From Clostridium frigidicarnis (lineage in GTDB: Bacteria > Bacillota > Clostridia > Clostridiales > Clostridiaceae), in contig NZ_FOKI01000003.1 of the NCBI RefSeq assembly GCF_900111985.1, forward strand, positions 62,001-126,000: a stretch of DNA of 64,000 nt, read 5' to 3'. Below the pieces are notes generated by a model. The model ran no database searches. It was given only the letters and a program-made list of their open reading frames with translations, and was not told the origin of the DNA. A program made the position numbers and the translations under genes. Within the stretch, counting starts at the first letter, position 1. The number at the start of each line of letters is the position of its first letter. Positions 53,913-63,318 of this stretch are shown here, in pieces.

Positions 53913-55046
53913 CTATAAGATTTCTTTAATTGTTTGTTCAAATCTCTCTGTAAATTTCTCCAATGAGAACTCTTGATTGCTGTTTAAGTAAACTCTGTTA
54001 CTTAAATCATAAAGCTCATCTTCCCTTATAGTTAATAACTTATCTATATAACTATTTAAATAATCTAATTTATAATCTTCTAAAATATAAACTAAATCTC
54101 CCATAACTTCAAAACCAAGATCTTTGGACACCACTGGTATAAGTCCTTGCCTCATTGATGTTAAGATGGCTGTGGACATTGCCTCAGCACATGATGGTAA
54201 TATAGCAAAGGTACATTTATCCACAATGTCTAAATACTCTTTAGAATTCACATTAACAAATCCATGATTTATTATATTTTTTCTGTTAGGTATAGAAATT
54301 CTCTTTCTATCTTCCTTGCTTAATCCACAAATATGTAGATTTATATCTTCTCTCTTTGAAAAAATATCTATAAGCAAATCCAATCCTTTATGTATTGCAC
54401 CATGAGAACCAAACCATAAAAAGTTATTCTTTATTTTTTTGAAATCTTTCTTATAAAACTTAAATTCTTTATTTTTTAATCCTGATGGATATATTCTTTT
54501 TATTTCAAAATCATAATCTTTAAATACATCTGTATCTCCAAGAGCTATTCCATAATCTAAGTTTTTAAAATCCTCTACCTTATAATAAACCCCACTTCTT
54601 TGAGTAGAATAGAGCTTACCATGTCTTTCTTCATAATACTTAAGCCTTTCAACTTCACGTCTATGAGCTTCTTTAGGCTCCATCTCAGTTATGTAAATAA
54701 TCTTTTTTGCATTAGGATTTAATTCACAAGCATTTCTAAAATTATCCCCCATGCCAATTATAATATCGTAGTGTTTATTTTTAATAGTCTCCATAGCCAA
54801 ATCATCAAACAGATGACATGAATCTATGCAGTACCCCCTATTAATTAACACCTTTAAAATCTGAGCTTGTTCTAAAGTATTGGTGTGAGTTATTTTACTA
54901 ATGTCACCTAAATCCATAATAAGTGAATTATTTATATAAGCTAATAAAACCCTTTTTTGATTTTTGGTAATATCAAGATTTATATTTTGAACCATGTAGG
55001 TTCTTTTAAGTTTCTTTTTTAAGGCGTATTTTAATTCCTTAAACAT
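53913..55046 (-). CDS. GT4-like glycosyltransferase
   Basis: The 377-residue GT-B protein has a less typical N-terminal half (ELKYALKKKLKRTYMVQNIN). Its C-terminal donor domain has FLWFGSHGAIHKGLDLLIDI and CTFAILPSCAEAMSTAILTS, followed by MRQGLIPVVSKDLGFEVMGD. It lies 10 bases after gmd. A mannosyl or fucosyl donor would fit the neighbours but cannot be shown. The right end of an R1 copy touches its stop codon. Confidence 0.8.
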   Translation of the reverse strand: MFKELKYALKKKLKRTYMVQNINLDITKNQKRVLLAYINNSLIMDLGDISKITHTNTLEQAQILKVLINRGYCIDSCHLFDDLAMETIKNKHYDIIIGMGDNFRNACELNPNAKKIIYITEMEPKEAHRREVERLKYYEERHGKLYSTQRSGVYYKVEDFKNLDYGIALGDTDVFKDYDFEIKRIYPSGLKNKEFKFYKKDFKKIKNNFLWFGSHGAIHKGLDLLIDIFSKREDINLHICGLSKEDRKRISIPNRKNIINHGFVNVNSKEYLDIVDKCTFAILPSCAEAMSTAILTSMRQGLIPVVSKDLGFEVMGDLVYILEDYKLDYLNSYIDKLLTIREDELYDLSNRVYLNSNQEFSLEKFTERFEQTIKEIL

Positions 55047-55056
55047 TTCAAAACCC

Positions 55057-56127
55057 CTATTTATTATTATTTAGATATTCTTCTATACTTATTCCTGCTA
55101 TTGTCTTCATATCATGTTCCATCATCATGTTAACTAGATTTTCAAAGTTAACTTCTCTTCTCCATCCTAGTTCCTCTTCTGCTTTAGTAGCATCTCCCCA
55201 TAAAAGTTCTACTTCTGTTGGTCTAAAGTATCTTGAGTTTATATCAACTAAAAGTCTTCCAGTTTTCTTATCATAACCCTTTTCATCTACTCCAGTACCC
55301 TTCCATTGTATTTGTATGTTAACCTTACTAAATGCAATCTCTAAAAACTCACGGACTGTATGTGTTTCACCTGTAGCTATTACATAATCCCTTGGATTTT
55401 CTTGTTGAAGCATTAAATGCATAGCTTTAACATAATCTCCGGCAAATCCCCAGTCTCTTTTAGCATCTAAGTTTCCTAAAGATAATTTTTCTTGGTTACC
55501 TGCCATTATATTAGCAATGGCTCTTGTAATTTTTCTTGTAACAAAGGTTTCGCCTCTTCTTGGTGATTCATGGTTAAACAATATACCATTAACCGCAAAT
55601 ATATTATAGGCTTCTCTATAATTTACAGTAATCCAGTAAGAATAAAGCTTTGCTACCCCATAAGGACTCTTTGGATAAAAAGGAGTCTTCTCACTTTGAG
55701 GAGCTGTTCCTGGAAGACCACCAAAAAGCTCTGATGTAGAAGCTTGATAAAATTTACACTTAACTCCAGTTTCCTTTATAGCATCCAAAAGTCTTAAAGT
55801 TCCTATTCCAGTAGTTTCAGCAGTATACTCTGGAACCTCAAAAGAAACTTGAACATGGCTCTGAGCCGCTAAATTATAAATTTCCTCAGGCTTTATCTTT
55901 TCTATTAATCTATTTAAATTACTTGAATCAGTTAAATCTCCATAATGAAGAAAAAGGGTCTTATTTCCTACCTCTTTATTTTCAAACAAATGATCTATTC
56001 TATCTGTACTTATGGTGCTATGTCTTCTAATAATTCCATGAACCTCATATCCAAGACCCAATAAATACTCTGTAAGATAAGCTCCATCCTGACCCGTTAT
56101 TCCTGTAATTAACGCTCTCTTTTTCAT
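55057..56127 (-). CDS. gmd: GDP-mannose 4,6-dehydratase
   Basis: The 356-residue SDR enzyme shows [20 protein letters not shown], the [15 protein letters not shown] region, [20 protein letters not shown], the catalytic [19 protein letters not shown] and [20 protein letters not shown]. It makes GDP-4-keto-6-deoxymannose, the precursor that Fcl turns to GDP-fucose. It appears to be the first gene of the fucose unit; an R1 copy and a surface-protein gene lie upstream. Confidence 0.96.
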   Translation of the reverse strand: MKKRALITGITGQDGAYLTEYLLGLGYEVHGIIRRHSTISTDRIDHLFENKEVGNKTLFLHYGDLTDSSNLNRLIEKIKPEEIYNLAAQSHVQVSFEVPEYTAETTGIGTLRLLDAIKETGVKCKFYQASTSELFGGLPGTAPQSEKTPFYPKSPYGVAKLYSYWITVNYREAYNIFAVNGILFNHESPRRGETFVTRKITRAIANIMAGNQEKLSLGNLDAKRDWGFAGDYVKAMHLMLQQENPRDYVIATGETHTVREFLEIAFSKVNIQIQWKGTGVDEKGYDKKTGRLLVDINSRYFRPTEVELLWGDATKAEEELGWRREVNFENLVNMMMEHDMKTIAGISIEEYLNNNK

Positions 56128-56159
56128 AAAAAACCTCTTCCTTCCTCAACTCTTTTTTA

Positions 56160-56302
56160 AGTTGAAAGTGGAGAGTGGAAGGTGGAAAGTATTGGTTGAT
56201 TTTTCTAAGAAAAATCTAAAATTAAAATTAGTTATTAGTTTTTCTGAACAACGTGAAGAAAAACAACCTTTACTCTCAACTCTCAACTCTCAATTTTCAA
56301 CT
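56160..56302. repeat. R1 dispersed repeat upstream of gmd
   Basis: This copy of about 143 bp runs AGTTGAAAGTGGAGAGTGGA, core GGTTGATTTTTCTAAGAAAA, ATTAGTTTTTCTGAACAACG, TGAAGAAAAACAACC, right arm CTCTCAACTCTCAATTTTCA-ACT. It is one of the longest and least decayed copies. Confidence 0.78.
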
Positions 56303-56334
56303 AACGTAAGTTCTCACTCTTCAATTCCTTAAGT

Positions 56335-57204
56335 TTATTCAAACTTAATAGTTTCATGTGGTTTATAAACTAAATGATGTGAAGATTTTGTATTTCTATC
56401 AGTTAACTCCATTGAACTTATTTTTAATTCCACAGAATCTTGCTTTTCTTCAAAAGATTTAAAGTTAACAATAATTTCTTCATTATCATTAGTAAGTTCC
56501 ACTCTAGTAACATTTGTATCTTCTATTGTAAAGTCGCTTTTATTAATAGAATCTATTTTTAATGGTTCTGTAAGCCTTATACGTAATTCCGTATCATTTA
56601 CAAACTTAATATCGTATATTTTTAAAGTTTCATTATAATCTTCTTCTAAAGAATTTATAGCATCCTGTAAATATTGTTTGTTTTTTTCATTTTTCACATA
56701 TGCTACACTTTGCTTTGCATATTGAAGATTTAATAAATTTAAATCAGCAGTAGCTACATTTACTCCATCCTGAGCTCTTGTAAAATCCTTTGTAAACAAG
56801 TTATCACTTTTTTGAGATATTTCATATCTATAATAATACCCATTTCTAGGATCCTCTAAATTCTCTAAACGCTCAAACAAAAGATAATTATACTTTTCAA
56901 CATCTCCTGTGTCCTCAAGTTCCTCTATGTCCTTCATAACAGATCTAACCTCATCTGTTGTACATGCTTCCTTGTAATCTGTTAACTTATCAAGATACTC
57001 ATCCTTAAGAGGCTCATCATCTAAATTTTTAATTGTTAAATAAGCCTTATTATAAGCTGTCATTGTCTTCTCTGTTTCCACACCATGTATTAATTCATCT
57101 ACATATCCTTTTCTTCCATCCTTAAAAATAATTTGATATAAAACAGGAAGTAAAATAACCAAAGCTATAACTCCACTAATTATCTTCAATTTTTTATCTC
57201 TCAT
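56335..57204 (-). CDS. Membrane-anchored protein with C-terminal Ig-like domain, unknown function
   Basis: The product of about 289 residues has an N-terminal anchor (about 8-28, KIISGVIALVILLPVLYQII), a long helical middle region (about 40-195) and a C-terminal domain (about 200-289). The C-terminal strand pattern (IKFVNDTELRIRLTEPLKID, VTRVELTNDNEEIIVNFK) resembles SbsA/Big_5-like bacterial Ig domains. It shares this layout with the secreted protein at 61636. ATG 57204 follows GGTGGGAGACACG; the GTG four codons upstream lacks support. It is likely a surface or periplasmic-side protein at the start of the glycan cluster. A regulatory or scaffolding role is possible but not shown. Confidence 0.72.
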   Translation of the reverse strand: MRDKKLKIISGVIALVILLPVLYQIIFKDGRKGYVDELIHGVETEKTMTAYNKAYLTIKNLDDEPLKDEYLDKLTDYKEACTTDEVRSVMKDIEELEDTGDVEKYNYLLFERLENLEDPRNGYYYRYEISQKSDNLFTKDFTRAQDGVNVATADLNLLNLQYAKQSVAYVKNEKNKQYLQDAINSLEEDYNETLKIYDIKFVNDTELRIRLTEPLKIDSINKSDFTIEDTNVTRVELTNDNEEIIVNFKSFEEKQDSVELKISSMELTDRNTKSSHHLVYKPHETIKFE

Positions 57205-57504
57205 CGTGTCTCCCACCTTAACTTAAAATATTTACTTTATAAGTTTTCAATCCTTATTTTTCAATTACTATAGTTTCTCAAGTTTCCCACCAACATAAAT
57301 TTCTTATATAATTGTACCCCATAAAAGGGAAATTGTTAATTGTAAAATTAAATTTATTAGTCATATCTTTAAATCTTCATATCTTTTTATTATTTCCATG
57401 TTTAATTATTTCAATAACAAGCCTAGTTATACCTCACCTTAATTGAAAATTGGGATTTGAAAATTCACAATTTGGGATTAAAATTTTTATACTTTTCTGT
57501 ACAA

Positions 57505-57542
57505 CAAAAAAAGTGCTATTAATACATACTTAATATCACTTT
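57505..57542 (-). terminator. Orphan intrinsic terminator upstream of the 56335 gene
   Basis: In minus sense AAGTGATATTA pairs with TATTAATAGCACTT (one bulge) and is followed by TTTTTTTGTTG. No gene lies immediately upstream, so it ends either a small RNA or a lost gene. Confidence 0.6.
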
Positions 57543-57616
57543 AATTTATTGTAAATTTCTAATTATCAATTGTAAACTTCTAGTTAATAAGACACGTGAA
57601 AGAAAATAATAATTCA

Positions 57617-57641
57617 AAAAAATACCACCCCAATAGGGTGG
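57617..57641 (-). terminator. Orphan GC-rich terminator
   Basis: In minus sense CCACCC pairs with GGGTGG around a 5-base loop, followed by TATTTTTTTGAA. It is the most GC-rich hairpin in this gap and directly follows a structured stretch of about 95 bases. Confidence 0.7.
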
Positions 57642-57740
57642 CTTAGGATTTTTGAGCGATTTTAATACATTTTACCAGGTAGCTGTTAAATATATATATA
57701 TTTAACTTACTATCTCTCTCTACGTATACTACCCGACAAA
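57642..57740 (-). ncRNA. Candidate structured leader or small RNA
   Basis: In minus sense the block begins GTCGGGTAGTATACGTAGAG and contains a perfect 11-bp hairpin (GTTAAATATAT with ATATATTTAAC). It is enclosed by GGTAG pairing with CTACC, then CGCTCAAAAATCC and the 57617 terminator. A folded domain plus terminator without a gene directly downstream suggests a small RNA or a long leader of the 56335 gene. This is structure read by eye, with no family match. Confidence 0.35.
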
Positions 57741-58218
57741 AAATTCATTTTTTTGCAATATATATTTTAAAGTAAATCATAAATACACTTTATAACCTAC
57801 TTTAAAAACAATCTTATACTTTATATATTATCATAATAACCCTATACTTTCAAATATTTCAAGTGATTTTCTTAAAATATTTAGAATATTTAAAAAATAT
57901 ATATTTTATAATTTAATTATTTAATTTTTCTATACTTTTCATTACAATTAATCAACTTAAATTCAATACAAAAATTCTTTATTAATAATTAATTCTTTAT
58001 TTTTCTCTATCTATTCATTATACATTCATTAAATAGTATTCTAATTTAATAACAATTATTACTCTAATTATAAAAATATTTTTTGTTATATTTAATTTTT
58101 TAAAAAATCCCTTCCTATTTATATAGTAAGTATATTTTATCTGATGGCCACCAACTGTACCCTAGATTAATTCATCTAACCTTAAGATGGTGTTCTATAT
58201 TTATTTACACACAAAAAA

Positions 58219-58251
58219 AATTAATCCACAAAATAGATCTGTAGATTAATT
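58219..58251 (-). terminator. Orphan intrinsic terminator in the 58 kb gap
   Basis: AATTAATCTACA and TGTGGATTAATT (minus sense, one G-U) form a 12-bp stem followed by TTTTTTGTGTG. No minus-strand gene lies between it and 58752, so an antisense or small transcript is implied if it is functional. Confidence 0.55.
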
Positions 58252-58697
58252 CTTTACACTCTATATAAATTATTGTTCCGGATACCTTAATTAAATATTT
58301 TATAATACCTTTTTAAATTTAAATCTTATGATTCTTAATTTAACTACAAAACCTATCCAAAATCATAAAATCTATGATATAACAGTTATCTTCAAGCCAA
58401 TATACCCTAGCGTATCCATAAATTATTTCATATTATAGAAAATTAAAAAATATATTTTGTTAAAATATATCTTTCAATTTTAATTTTACCATATTAAACC
58501 TTAAAATTCAATTATCTTTATTTTTATATAAGATTATATTTTCACTTTAAATTTCTCTAATATACTTTGTGATTTATTTATTATATTCAAATAATATATA
58601 AATATATATTGTATTTTTATCTGGTAACTACCAATTTAATGAGAGTTCATTATATTTACTAAAACTACTAGAATTTTCACAATAAAGTTAGTAATAA

Positions 58698-58726
58698 TTA
58701 TAAAAATCATGTTATACTCTTATAAT
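58698..58726 (+). promoter_or_regulatory. Candidate promoter of the choline-binding surface protein
   Basis: TATAAT at 58721-58726 has a weak -35, TTATAA, 17 bases upstream (58698-58703). It is 26 bases before the start ATG at 58753. The -10 is exact and the -35 poor. Confidence 0.4.
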
Positions 58727-58752
58727 AGAATATTTTAATGGAGGGATTTTTT

Positions 58753-61335
58753 ATGAAAAAAATAAGAAGTATAGCTTTGATTCTTGTATTTTGCTTGCTA
58801 TGCTCTTTTATACCTGTAAAAGAAGTACAAGCATCACCAATCTCTAATGGATCTTATACTTCAGTAACATTTAAACCTATAACTTTTGGAACTGATATCA
58901 ATACTAGTTTTGGACTATTTTTTTACAAACCCCATGCTTATACTTTTAATGTAACAAAGCCTGGTGCTTTTTCTGTAAAATTAGATTCAGAAAGCAAGAA
59001 TGTTAAAGGTGAATTAATAAAGATAGCTACACCGGGAGAAATTAATGATCCTAACAACAAATCTTTAAAAGAAATTGATATAAACGGAGTATCTGGTAAC
59101 CCTGATTCTCAAACTTTTGATATGAATTTAGATGAAGGAAATTACGCATTTGTAGTATCTGGACCAAGTTCATCTCGTTATACATTGAGAGCTGACTTTT
59201 CATCTAGTGATCTCCCTTTTGGACAAGAGGTTTCTGGAAATATAAGTTCATCAAATCCTCAAGATAACTATACAATCAATTTAGCAACACCTGGAAGTTT
59301 GACTGTAACTGTAGGTGCTGAAATGAATCCAACTATTGCAGAGTTAAAGGATTCAAATAACAAAGTAGTGAATTTACTTCTGCTTACTGGTGCAACCGGT
59401 AACCCATCAACTAAGACCTTTACTTCTAACTTAGATAAAGGTACTTATTCATTAAGTATATCTACTAAAGGGGTTCTAAGTAATCCAAGCGGTAATTATA
59501 CTGTTAAAGCTGATTTTACATCAGTAGAAACTAATGTAGAAGAACCTAACAACAATATAGATGAAGCTCAAGAGTTAGATTTTGGTGATACTATTCATGG
59601 ATTCCTAACTTCTGAAAACTCTGTTGATGTATTTAAATTTACATTAAACAGCGAGAGAAAAATAAGTCTCGATTTTAAGGCTTATATAAAAAGTGCTGGA
59701 ATAGCTTTAAAAGATGAAGATCAAAAAATAGTATGGGCATCAATGGCACAAGGAGATGAAGATAACCCAGGAGTTAAGACCCTTGAAAAAAAACTAAGTC
59801 CTGGTACTTACTATGTATTTGTAGATAAACAACTTAATTTCACTGGAAAATACGATCTTGAAGTTAGTAATGAAGGTTCATGGGATGAAGTCCTTCCATT
59901 TAATACAACTGTAAATGGAGAATTAACTCTTCAAAATAATGAAAATACATATAAGACTTATGTTGAAAAACCTGGTCGTGTGTATTTTAATGTTAAAACT
60001 TATATTCCAGGAACTATAATTGAAATAAAAGATGTAAACAGAAAATCTATATATAAAACTATTGCTAATGGTGCAGAAACAAATCCCGTTTTAAAAGACA
60101 TTGATATTGATTTAAACAGTGGATTATATTATTTATGTATTAGCACCCCTGCAATAATAAAACCTGGTAGATATTCCATAGAAGCAAGTGTATCTACTGT
60201 TAAGAATAATGAAGATGAGCCAAATGATACAATTTATGAAGCTCAAAAAATATTACCAAATGGTACTTCAATAAATGGACTACTTGCTGCAAATGATGAT
60301 ACTGATATATACAAAGTTACTGTATCTGAAAAAGGTAGATTAAGCCTTGATTTTAAATCTTATATAGATAGTGTAATAATCGAATTAAAAGATATGAATC
60401 AAACTAGTCTAGTAAAAAAATCTTTAGCTGCCAATTATAATGAGCCTAAAGAAGAAACTTATGACGTTGATTTAGATCCTGGAACTTACTATTTATATGT
60501 AAGAAAAGATATATTAAAACACACTGGTGAGTATAGTTTTAAAACTAGGTTCTCTTCAAATGATACTAATGTTATAGAGCCAAATGATACAATGGCAAAC
60601 GCTCAACCAATAAGTCTTAATAATAAAATAAATGGTTATATATCTGAAACTAATAAAATAGATGTATTTAAATTTACATTATCAGAACCATGTAGATTAA
60701 AGATAAATTTAATATCTAATATAAAAAGTGCAAATATGGAAATAAAAGATGCTAACCAAAATATAGTTCTTAATTCTTCTTTCCAAGGTAATGACTCTGA
60801 ACCTGGTCTTAAGAATATAGAAAAGAAATTTAATGCTGGTACTTATTATGTAACAATTACCAAACAATACATTTATACTGGCAAATATTCTTTAACTATA
60901 GGTTCCCCTTATGGATGGATTCAAAATGTAGATTCCACTTATTCATATGTAGATTCTAACGGTGATTATGTTAAATTCTGTTGGAACTTTATCGATGGAA
61001 CTTGGTATCACTTTGATAGATATGGAATAATGCAAACTGGTTGGTTACAAACTGCGGATACTTGGTACTATCTATCCAATAGTGGTGGAATGGTTACTAA
61101 TTGGTACAAGGTAGGAGATACTTGGTATTTCTTTACTGGAAATGGAGCAATGCAAACCGGTTGGTTACAACAAGGAGATACTTGGTACTTCTTAAATTCA
61201 TCTGGAGCTATGGCTACTGGATGGCAACAAGTAAATGGAACTTGGTACTACTTCTATTCTAGTGGTGCAATGGCTTGCAATACTACTGTGGATGGATATT
61301 ACTTAGATGGAAGTGGAGCTTGGCGTAATAATTAG
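58753..61335 (+). CDS. Surface protein with PPC-like repeats and choline-binding repeats
   Basis: The precursor of about 860 residues has a signal peptide (1-28, KKIRSIALILVFCLLCSFIP ending VQA). About six beta-sandwich blocks resembling bacterial pre-peptidase C-terminal (PPC) domains follow, three of them starting EPNDT/EPNNN-x-A and containing DVFKFTL or DIYKVTV and GTYYVxV. The C-terminus has about seven choline-binding-type repeats (GWLQ-x-DTWYY pattern). ATG 58753 has GGAGGGATTTTTT; the frame opens five codons earlier without need. No protease, hydrolase or other catalytic domain is visible, so an adhesin or structural role is likely. It is a single-gene unit on the opposite strand to its neighbours, ended by a clear terminator. 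Confidence 0.86.
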   Translation: MKKIRSIALILVFCLLCSFIPVKEVQASPISNGSYTSVTFKPITFGTDINTSFGLFFYKPHAYTFNVTKPGAFSVKLDSESKNVKGELIKIATPGEINDPNNKSLKEIDINGVSGNPDSQTFDMNLDEGNYAFVVSGPSSSRYTLRADFSSSDLPFGQEVSGNISSSNPQDNYTINLATPGSLTVTVGAEMNPTIAELKDSNNKVVNLLLLTGATGNPSTKTFTSNLDKGTYSLSISTKGVLSNPSGNYTVKADFTSVETNVEEPNNNIDEAQELDFGDTIHGFLTSENSVDVFKFTLNSERKISLDFKAYIKSAGIALKDEDQKIVWASMAQGDEDNPGVKTLEKKLSPGTYYVFVDKQLNFTGKYDLEVSNEGSWDEVLPFNTTVNGELTLQNNENTYKTYVEKPGRVYFNVKTYIPGTIIEIKDVNRKSIYKTIANGAETNPVLKDIDIDLNSGLYYLCISTPAIIKPGRYSIEASVSTVKNNEDEPNDTIYEAQKILPNGTSINGLLAANDDTDIYKVTVSEKGRLSLDFKSYIDSVIIELKDMNQTSLVKKSLAANYNEPKEETYDVDLDPGTYYLYVRKDILKHTGEYSFKTRFSSNDTNVIEPNDTMANAQPISLNNKINGYISETNKIDVFKFTLSEPCRLKINLISNIKSANMEIKDANQNIVLNSSFQGNDSEPGLKNIEKKFNAGTYYVTITKQYIYTGKYSLTIGSPYGWIQNVDSTYSYVDSNGDYVKFCWNFIDGTWYHFDRYGIMQTGWLQTADTWYYLSNSGGMVTNWYKVGDTWYFFTGNGAMQTGWLQQGDTWYFLNSSGAMATGWQQVNGTWYYFYSSGAMACNTTVDGYYLDGSGAWRNN

Positions 61336-61384
61336 TTGAAAACTGAAAGATTACTCTTAATTTTCAATTGTGAATTAACAAAAA

Positions 61385-61417
61385 GACTAACTAGAAAAAA
61401 TCTAGCTAGTCTTTTTT
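61385..61417 (+). terminator. Intrinsic terminator of the choline-binding surface protein gene
   Basis: GACTAACTAGA and TCTAGCTAGTC form an 11-bp stem with one mismatch, followed by TTTTTTGTG, 50 bases past the stop. Confidence 0.88.
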
Positions 61418-61530
61418 GTGTATTAATTTAAAATTATGTTTAAATTCCATAGACTTTCTAAAAAACTTTTTTTCATTTTAAAAATCGTCTTAACAAGATT
61501 TCATCCCTGATTTTTAACTCCTATCTCAAT

Positions 61531-61626
61531 AAAAGTTAAAAACCTTTGAATTTTACAATTAAATTTCAGATTTTTCAAAGAAAAATCATCCATAACTCTC
61601 AACTTTCCACACTCAACTCTCAACTT
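61531..61626. repeat. R1-like repeat at the end of the Ig/OB surface gene
   Basis: AAAAGTTAAAAACCTTTGAA, core CAGATTTTTCAAAGAAAAAT, then CATCCATAACTCTCAACTTT and CTCAACTCTCAACTT form a shortened R1 copy. It lies between converging genes, downstream of both. Confidence 0.6.
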
Positions 61627-61635
61627 CCAAATATG

Positions 61636-63051
61636 TTAGCCTGCTACTGATGTAAAAAACTTAGCCTTTACACTTGGAGTTTTGCCTCCGTTTCCATTGG
61701 CTTCTTTCCCTTTGTATATTCCATAGAACATAACACTTTCACCTGGTTCAAGACCAGTTTGTCCATCAAATTTTGTGTAATGAACACATATTTGTCTTGT
61801 TCTAGTTACATTTGAAGAATCGTTTATGTTTACTGTAGCTTCTATGTTGTTGTTTCCTAAATCTTTTACGCTCTTAATTACACCTGTAAATCCTACTCTT
61901 TTTCCTATATACTCTTGAGACCAATTTTCAAGAATATCATAAGATACACTTTCACATACTGATCTATATGCAATTATATCATTCATCTCCGTTTCAGGAT
62001 TCAATCTATGCAACTGGTTTTTTATAGCCTCTAAGTCAATATCATCAACTATAGCATCATCACTAAGATATCCTTCCTCATTCTGATATTCAATCATAAC
62101 ATCTAAAATATAATCTGGAATAGCTACAGCGCCTTCTTTAACAAGATTATGTCCTTCAGTATCCTTTATATTATCATTAAATAAAATAGCTAATACTGAT
62201 TCTGGTAAATCGCTATGAATTTCTATATCTTTATCACTAATTACTTTTATATATGAATTAGAGTCTAAGTTTCCTTCACTTTTATCTGGCCATTGAACAG
62301 TATAATTGTTTATATTTTTTATCTCATCTAAATTCATATGTCTATTAAAAGATATATGTAATACTCCTCCATTATTTCTTATGAATCTTACAGCTGGTAA
62401 GTCTTCATCAATGTTCATCCTTTTTTCTGTAGCTTGTATTTCATAGTTAAGATTTTTAATTAAATATTCCCCATTTTCTTTGAAGGTTGCTATATTCTTT
62501 ATAGCTTCCTTTGATATTTCTCCTTGAATTAATGCTTCACTATAATGGCCTAAATTTCTAAGCTTGCCCACTTTTATAATTGCATCAGTTGCTGCTGAGT
62601 ATCCTTTATCATAATCAAATACTAATTGACTTCCCCAACTAGCTAATTGACCTTTCAAATATTCGCTGTTTTCATTATCATCCATAGATGGAATGTCTTC
62701 ATAAACTAAATCATTGTATAAAGACATATTTTTAGTTTTAGTAAATTCACTCATTTTATCTAGCATCCCAATAACTTCATCAGTGTATGCTTTTTCGCTA
62801 TATTGTGATAATCTTCCAAGGATTTTACTAGCTTCATTAGGGTCTGATAATCTTTCTGCCGCATATTGTATTTGATGATAATTTGAGAATTTTGGATTTT
62901 GCTCTAATTTAGAGAAATTTTCATTTATTATATTTCTAAGCTCTTGCTGAAAAGCTTCATCTGCCTTAGCTGTCATTGATGGAATTAATAATGTTGCCAT
63001 TATTGACCCACACATTATCAATGTTATTAATTTTTTTCTTGATTTTTTCAC
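61636..63051 (-). CDS. Secreted surface protein with Ig-like and OB-like domains
   Basis: The 471-residue precursor has a signal peptide (1-31, ending TAKA) and a helical region (about 35-215). A Big_5/SbsA-like Ig domain follows (about 220-300, VLHISFNRHMNLDEIKNINN), then a linker. The C-terminal OB-fold-like domain (about 385-468) has GKRVGFTGVIKSVKDLG and PGESVMFYGIYKGKE. It resembles the membrane-anchored protein at 56335 in its helical plus Ig layout. The start is GTG 63051 with GGAGGAGAAAGT. No catalytic motif is seen. It is probably a wall-associated protein of unknown role. Confidence 0.75.
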   Translation of the reverse strand: MKKSRKKLITLIMCGSIMATLLIPSMTAKADEAFQQELRNIINENFSKLEQNPKFSNYHQIQYAAERLSDPNEASKILGRLSQYSEKAYTDEVIGMLDKMSEFTKTKNMSLYNDLVYEDIPSMDDNENSEYLKGQLASWGSQLVFDYDKGYSAATDAIIKVGKLRNLGHYSEALIQGEISKEAIKNIATFKENGEYLIKNLNYEIQATEKRMNIDEDLPAVRFIRNNGGVLHISFNRHMNLDEIKNINNYTVQWPDKSEGNLDSNSYIKVISDKDIEIHSDLPESVLAILFNDNIKDTEGHNLVKEGAVAIPDYILDVMIEYQNEEGYLSDDAIVDDIDLEAIKNQLHRLNPETEMNDIIAYRSVCESVSYDILENWSQEYIGKRVGFTGVIKSVKDLGNNNIEATVNINDSSNVTRTRQICVHYTKFDGQTGLEPGESVMFYGIYKGKEANGNGGKTPSVKAKFFTSVAG

Positions 63052-63219
63052 ACTTTCTCCTCCTTTATGTATAAAGATATTTTAACATGAATACTTTCCA
63101 AATTATAGTTAAATGTTTATGTTTTTTTAATATTCGTATAATTGTCAACATGTTTTTCATTTCTTAATTTTTTATTTACATTAAATCTTTATTATATAGA
63201 ATTTATACATAATATTCAA

Positions 63220-63253
63220 GGGTATGAACTTAAAAAACATTAAATTCATACCC
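63220..63253. terminator. Hairpin downstream of the FUSC-like gene
   Basis: GGGTATGAA and TTCATACCC form a perfect 9-bp stem around an AT loop. The T tail is poor in both directions, so termination would be weak. It lies about 65 bases past the FUSC-like stop. Confidence 0.45.
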
Positions 63254-63318
63254 TCTTATAATACTTATTTATATAATTTTAATCCTATGTTTTTTACAAT
63301 TTAAAATTCCACTTAAAT

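Larger units (their letters stand above)
57205..58704. other. Long AT-rich gap with orphan terminators and possible small RNAs
   Basis: This 1.5 kb gap has no credible open frame. It contains a terminator at 57505-57542 and an R3-like trace at 57588-57625. A structured block at about 57645-57740 is ended by the terminator at 57617-57641. A further hairpin-plus-T-run lies at 58219-58251. The word TATCTG-R-T-RR-C-Y-ACCAA occurs twice on the plus strand (near 58138 and 58618). No known riboswitch class was recognised. Confidence 0.5.

Noticed and set aside
58138-58640. VirR-box-like or known riboswitch elements
   Set aside because: No paired CCCAGTT-type VirR boxes were found, and no conserved core of c-di-GMP, SAM, T-box, cobalamin or THF riboswitches was recognised by eye.
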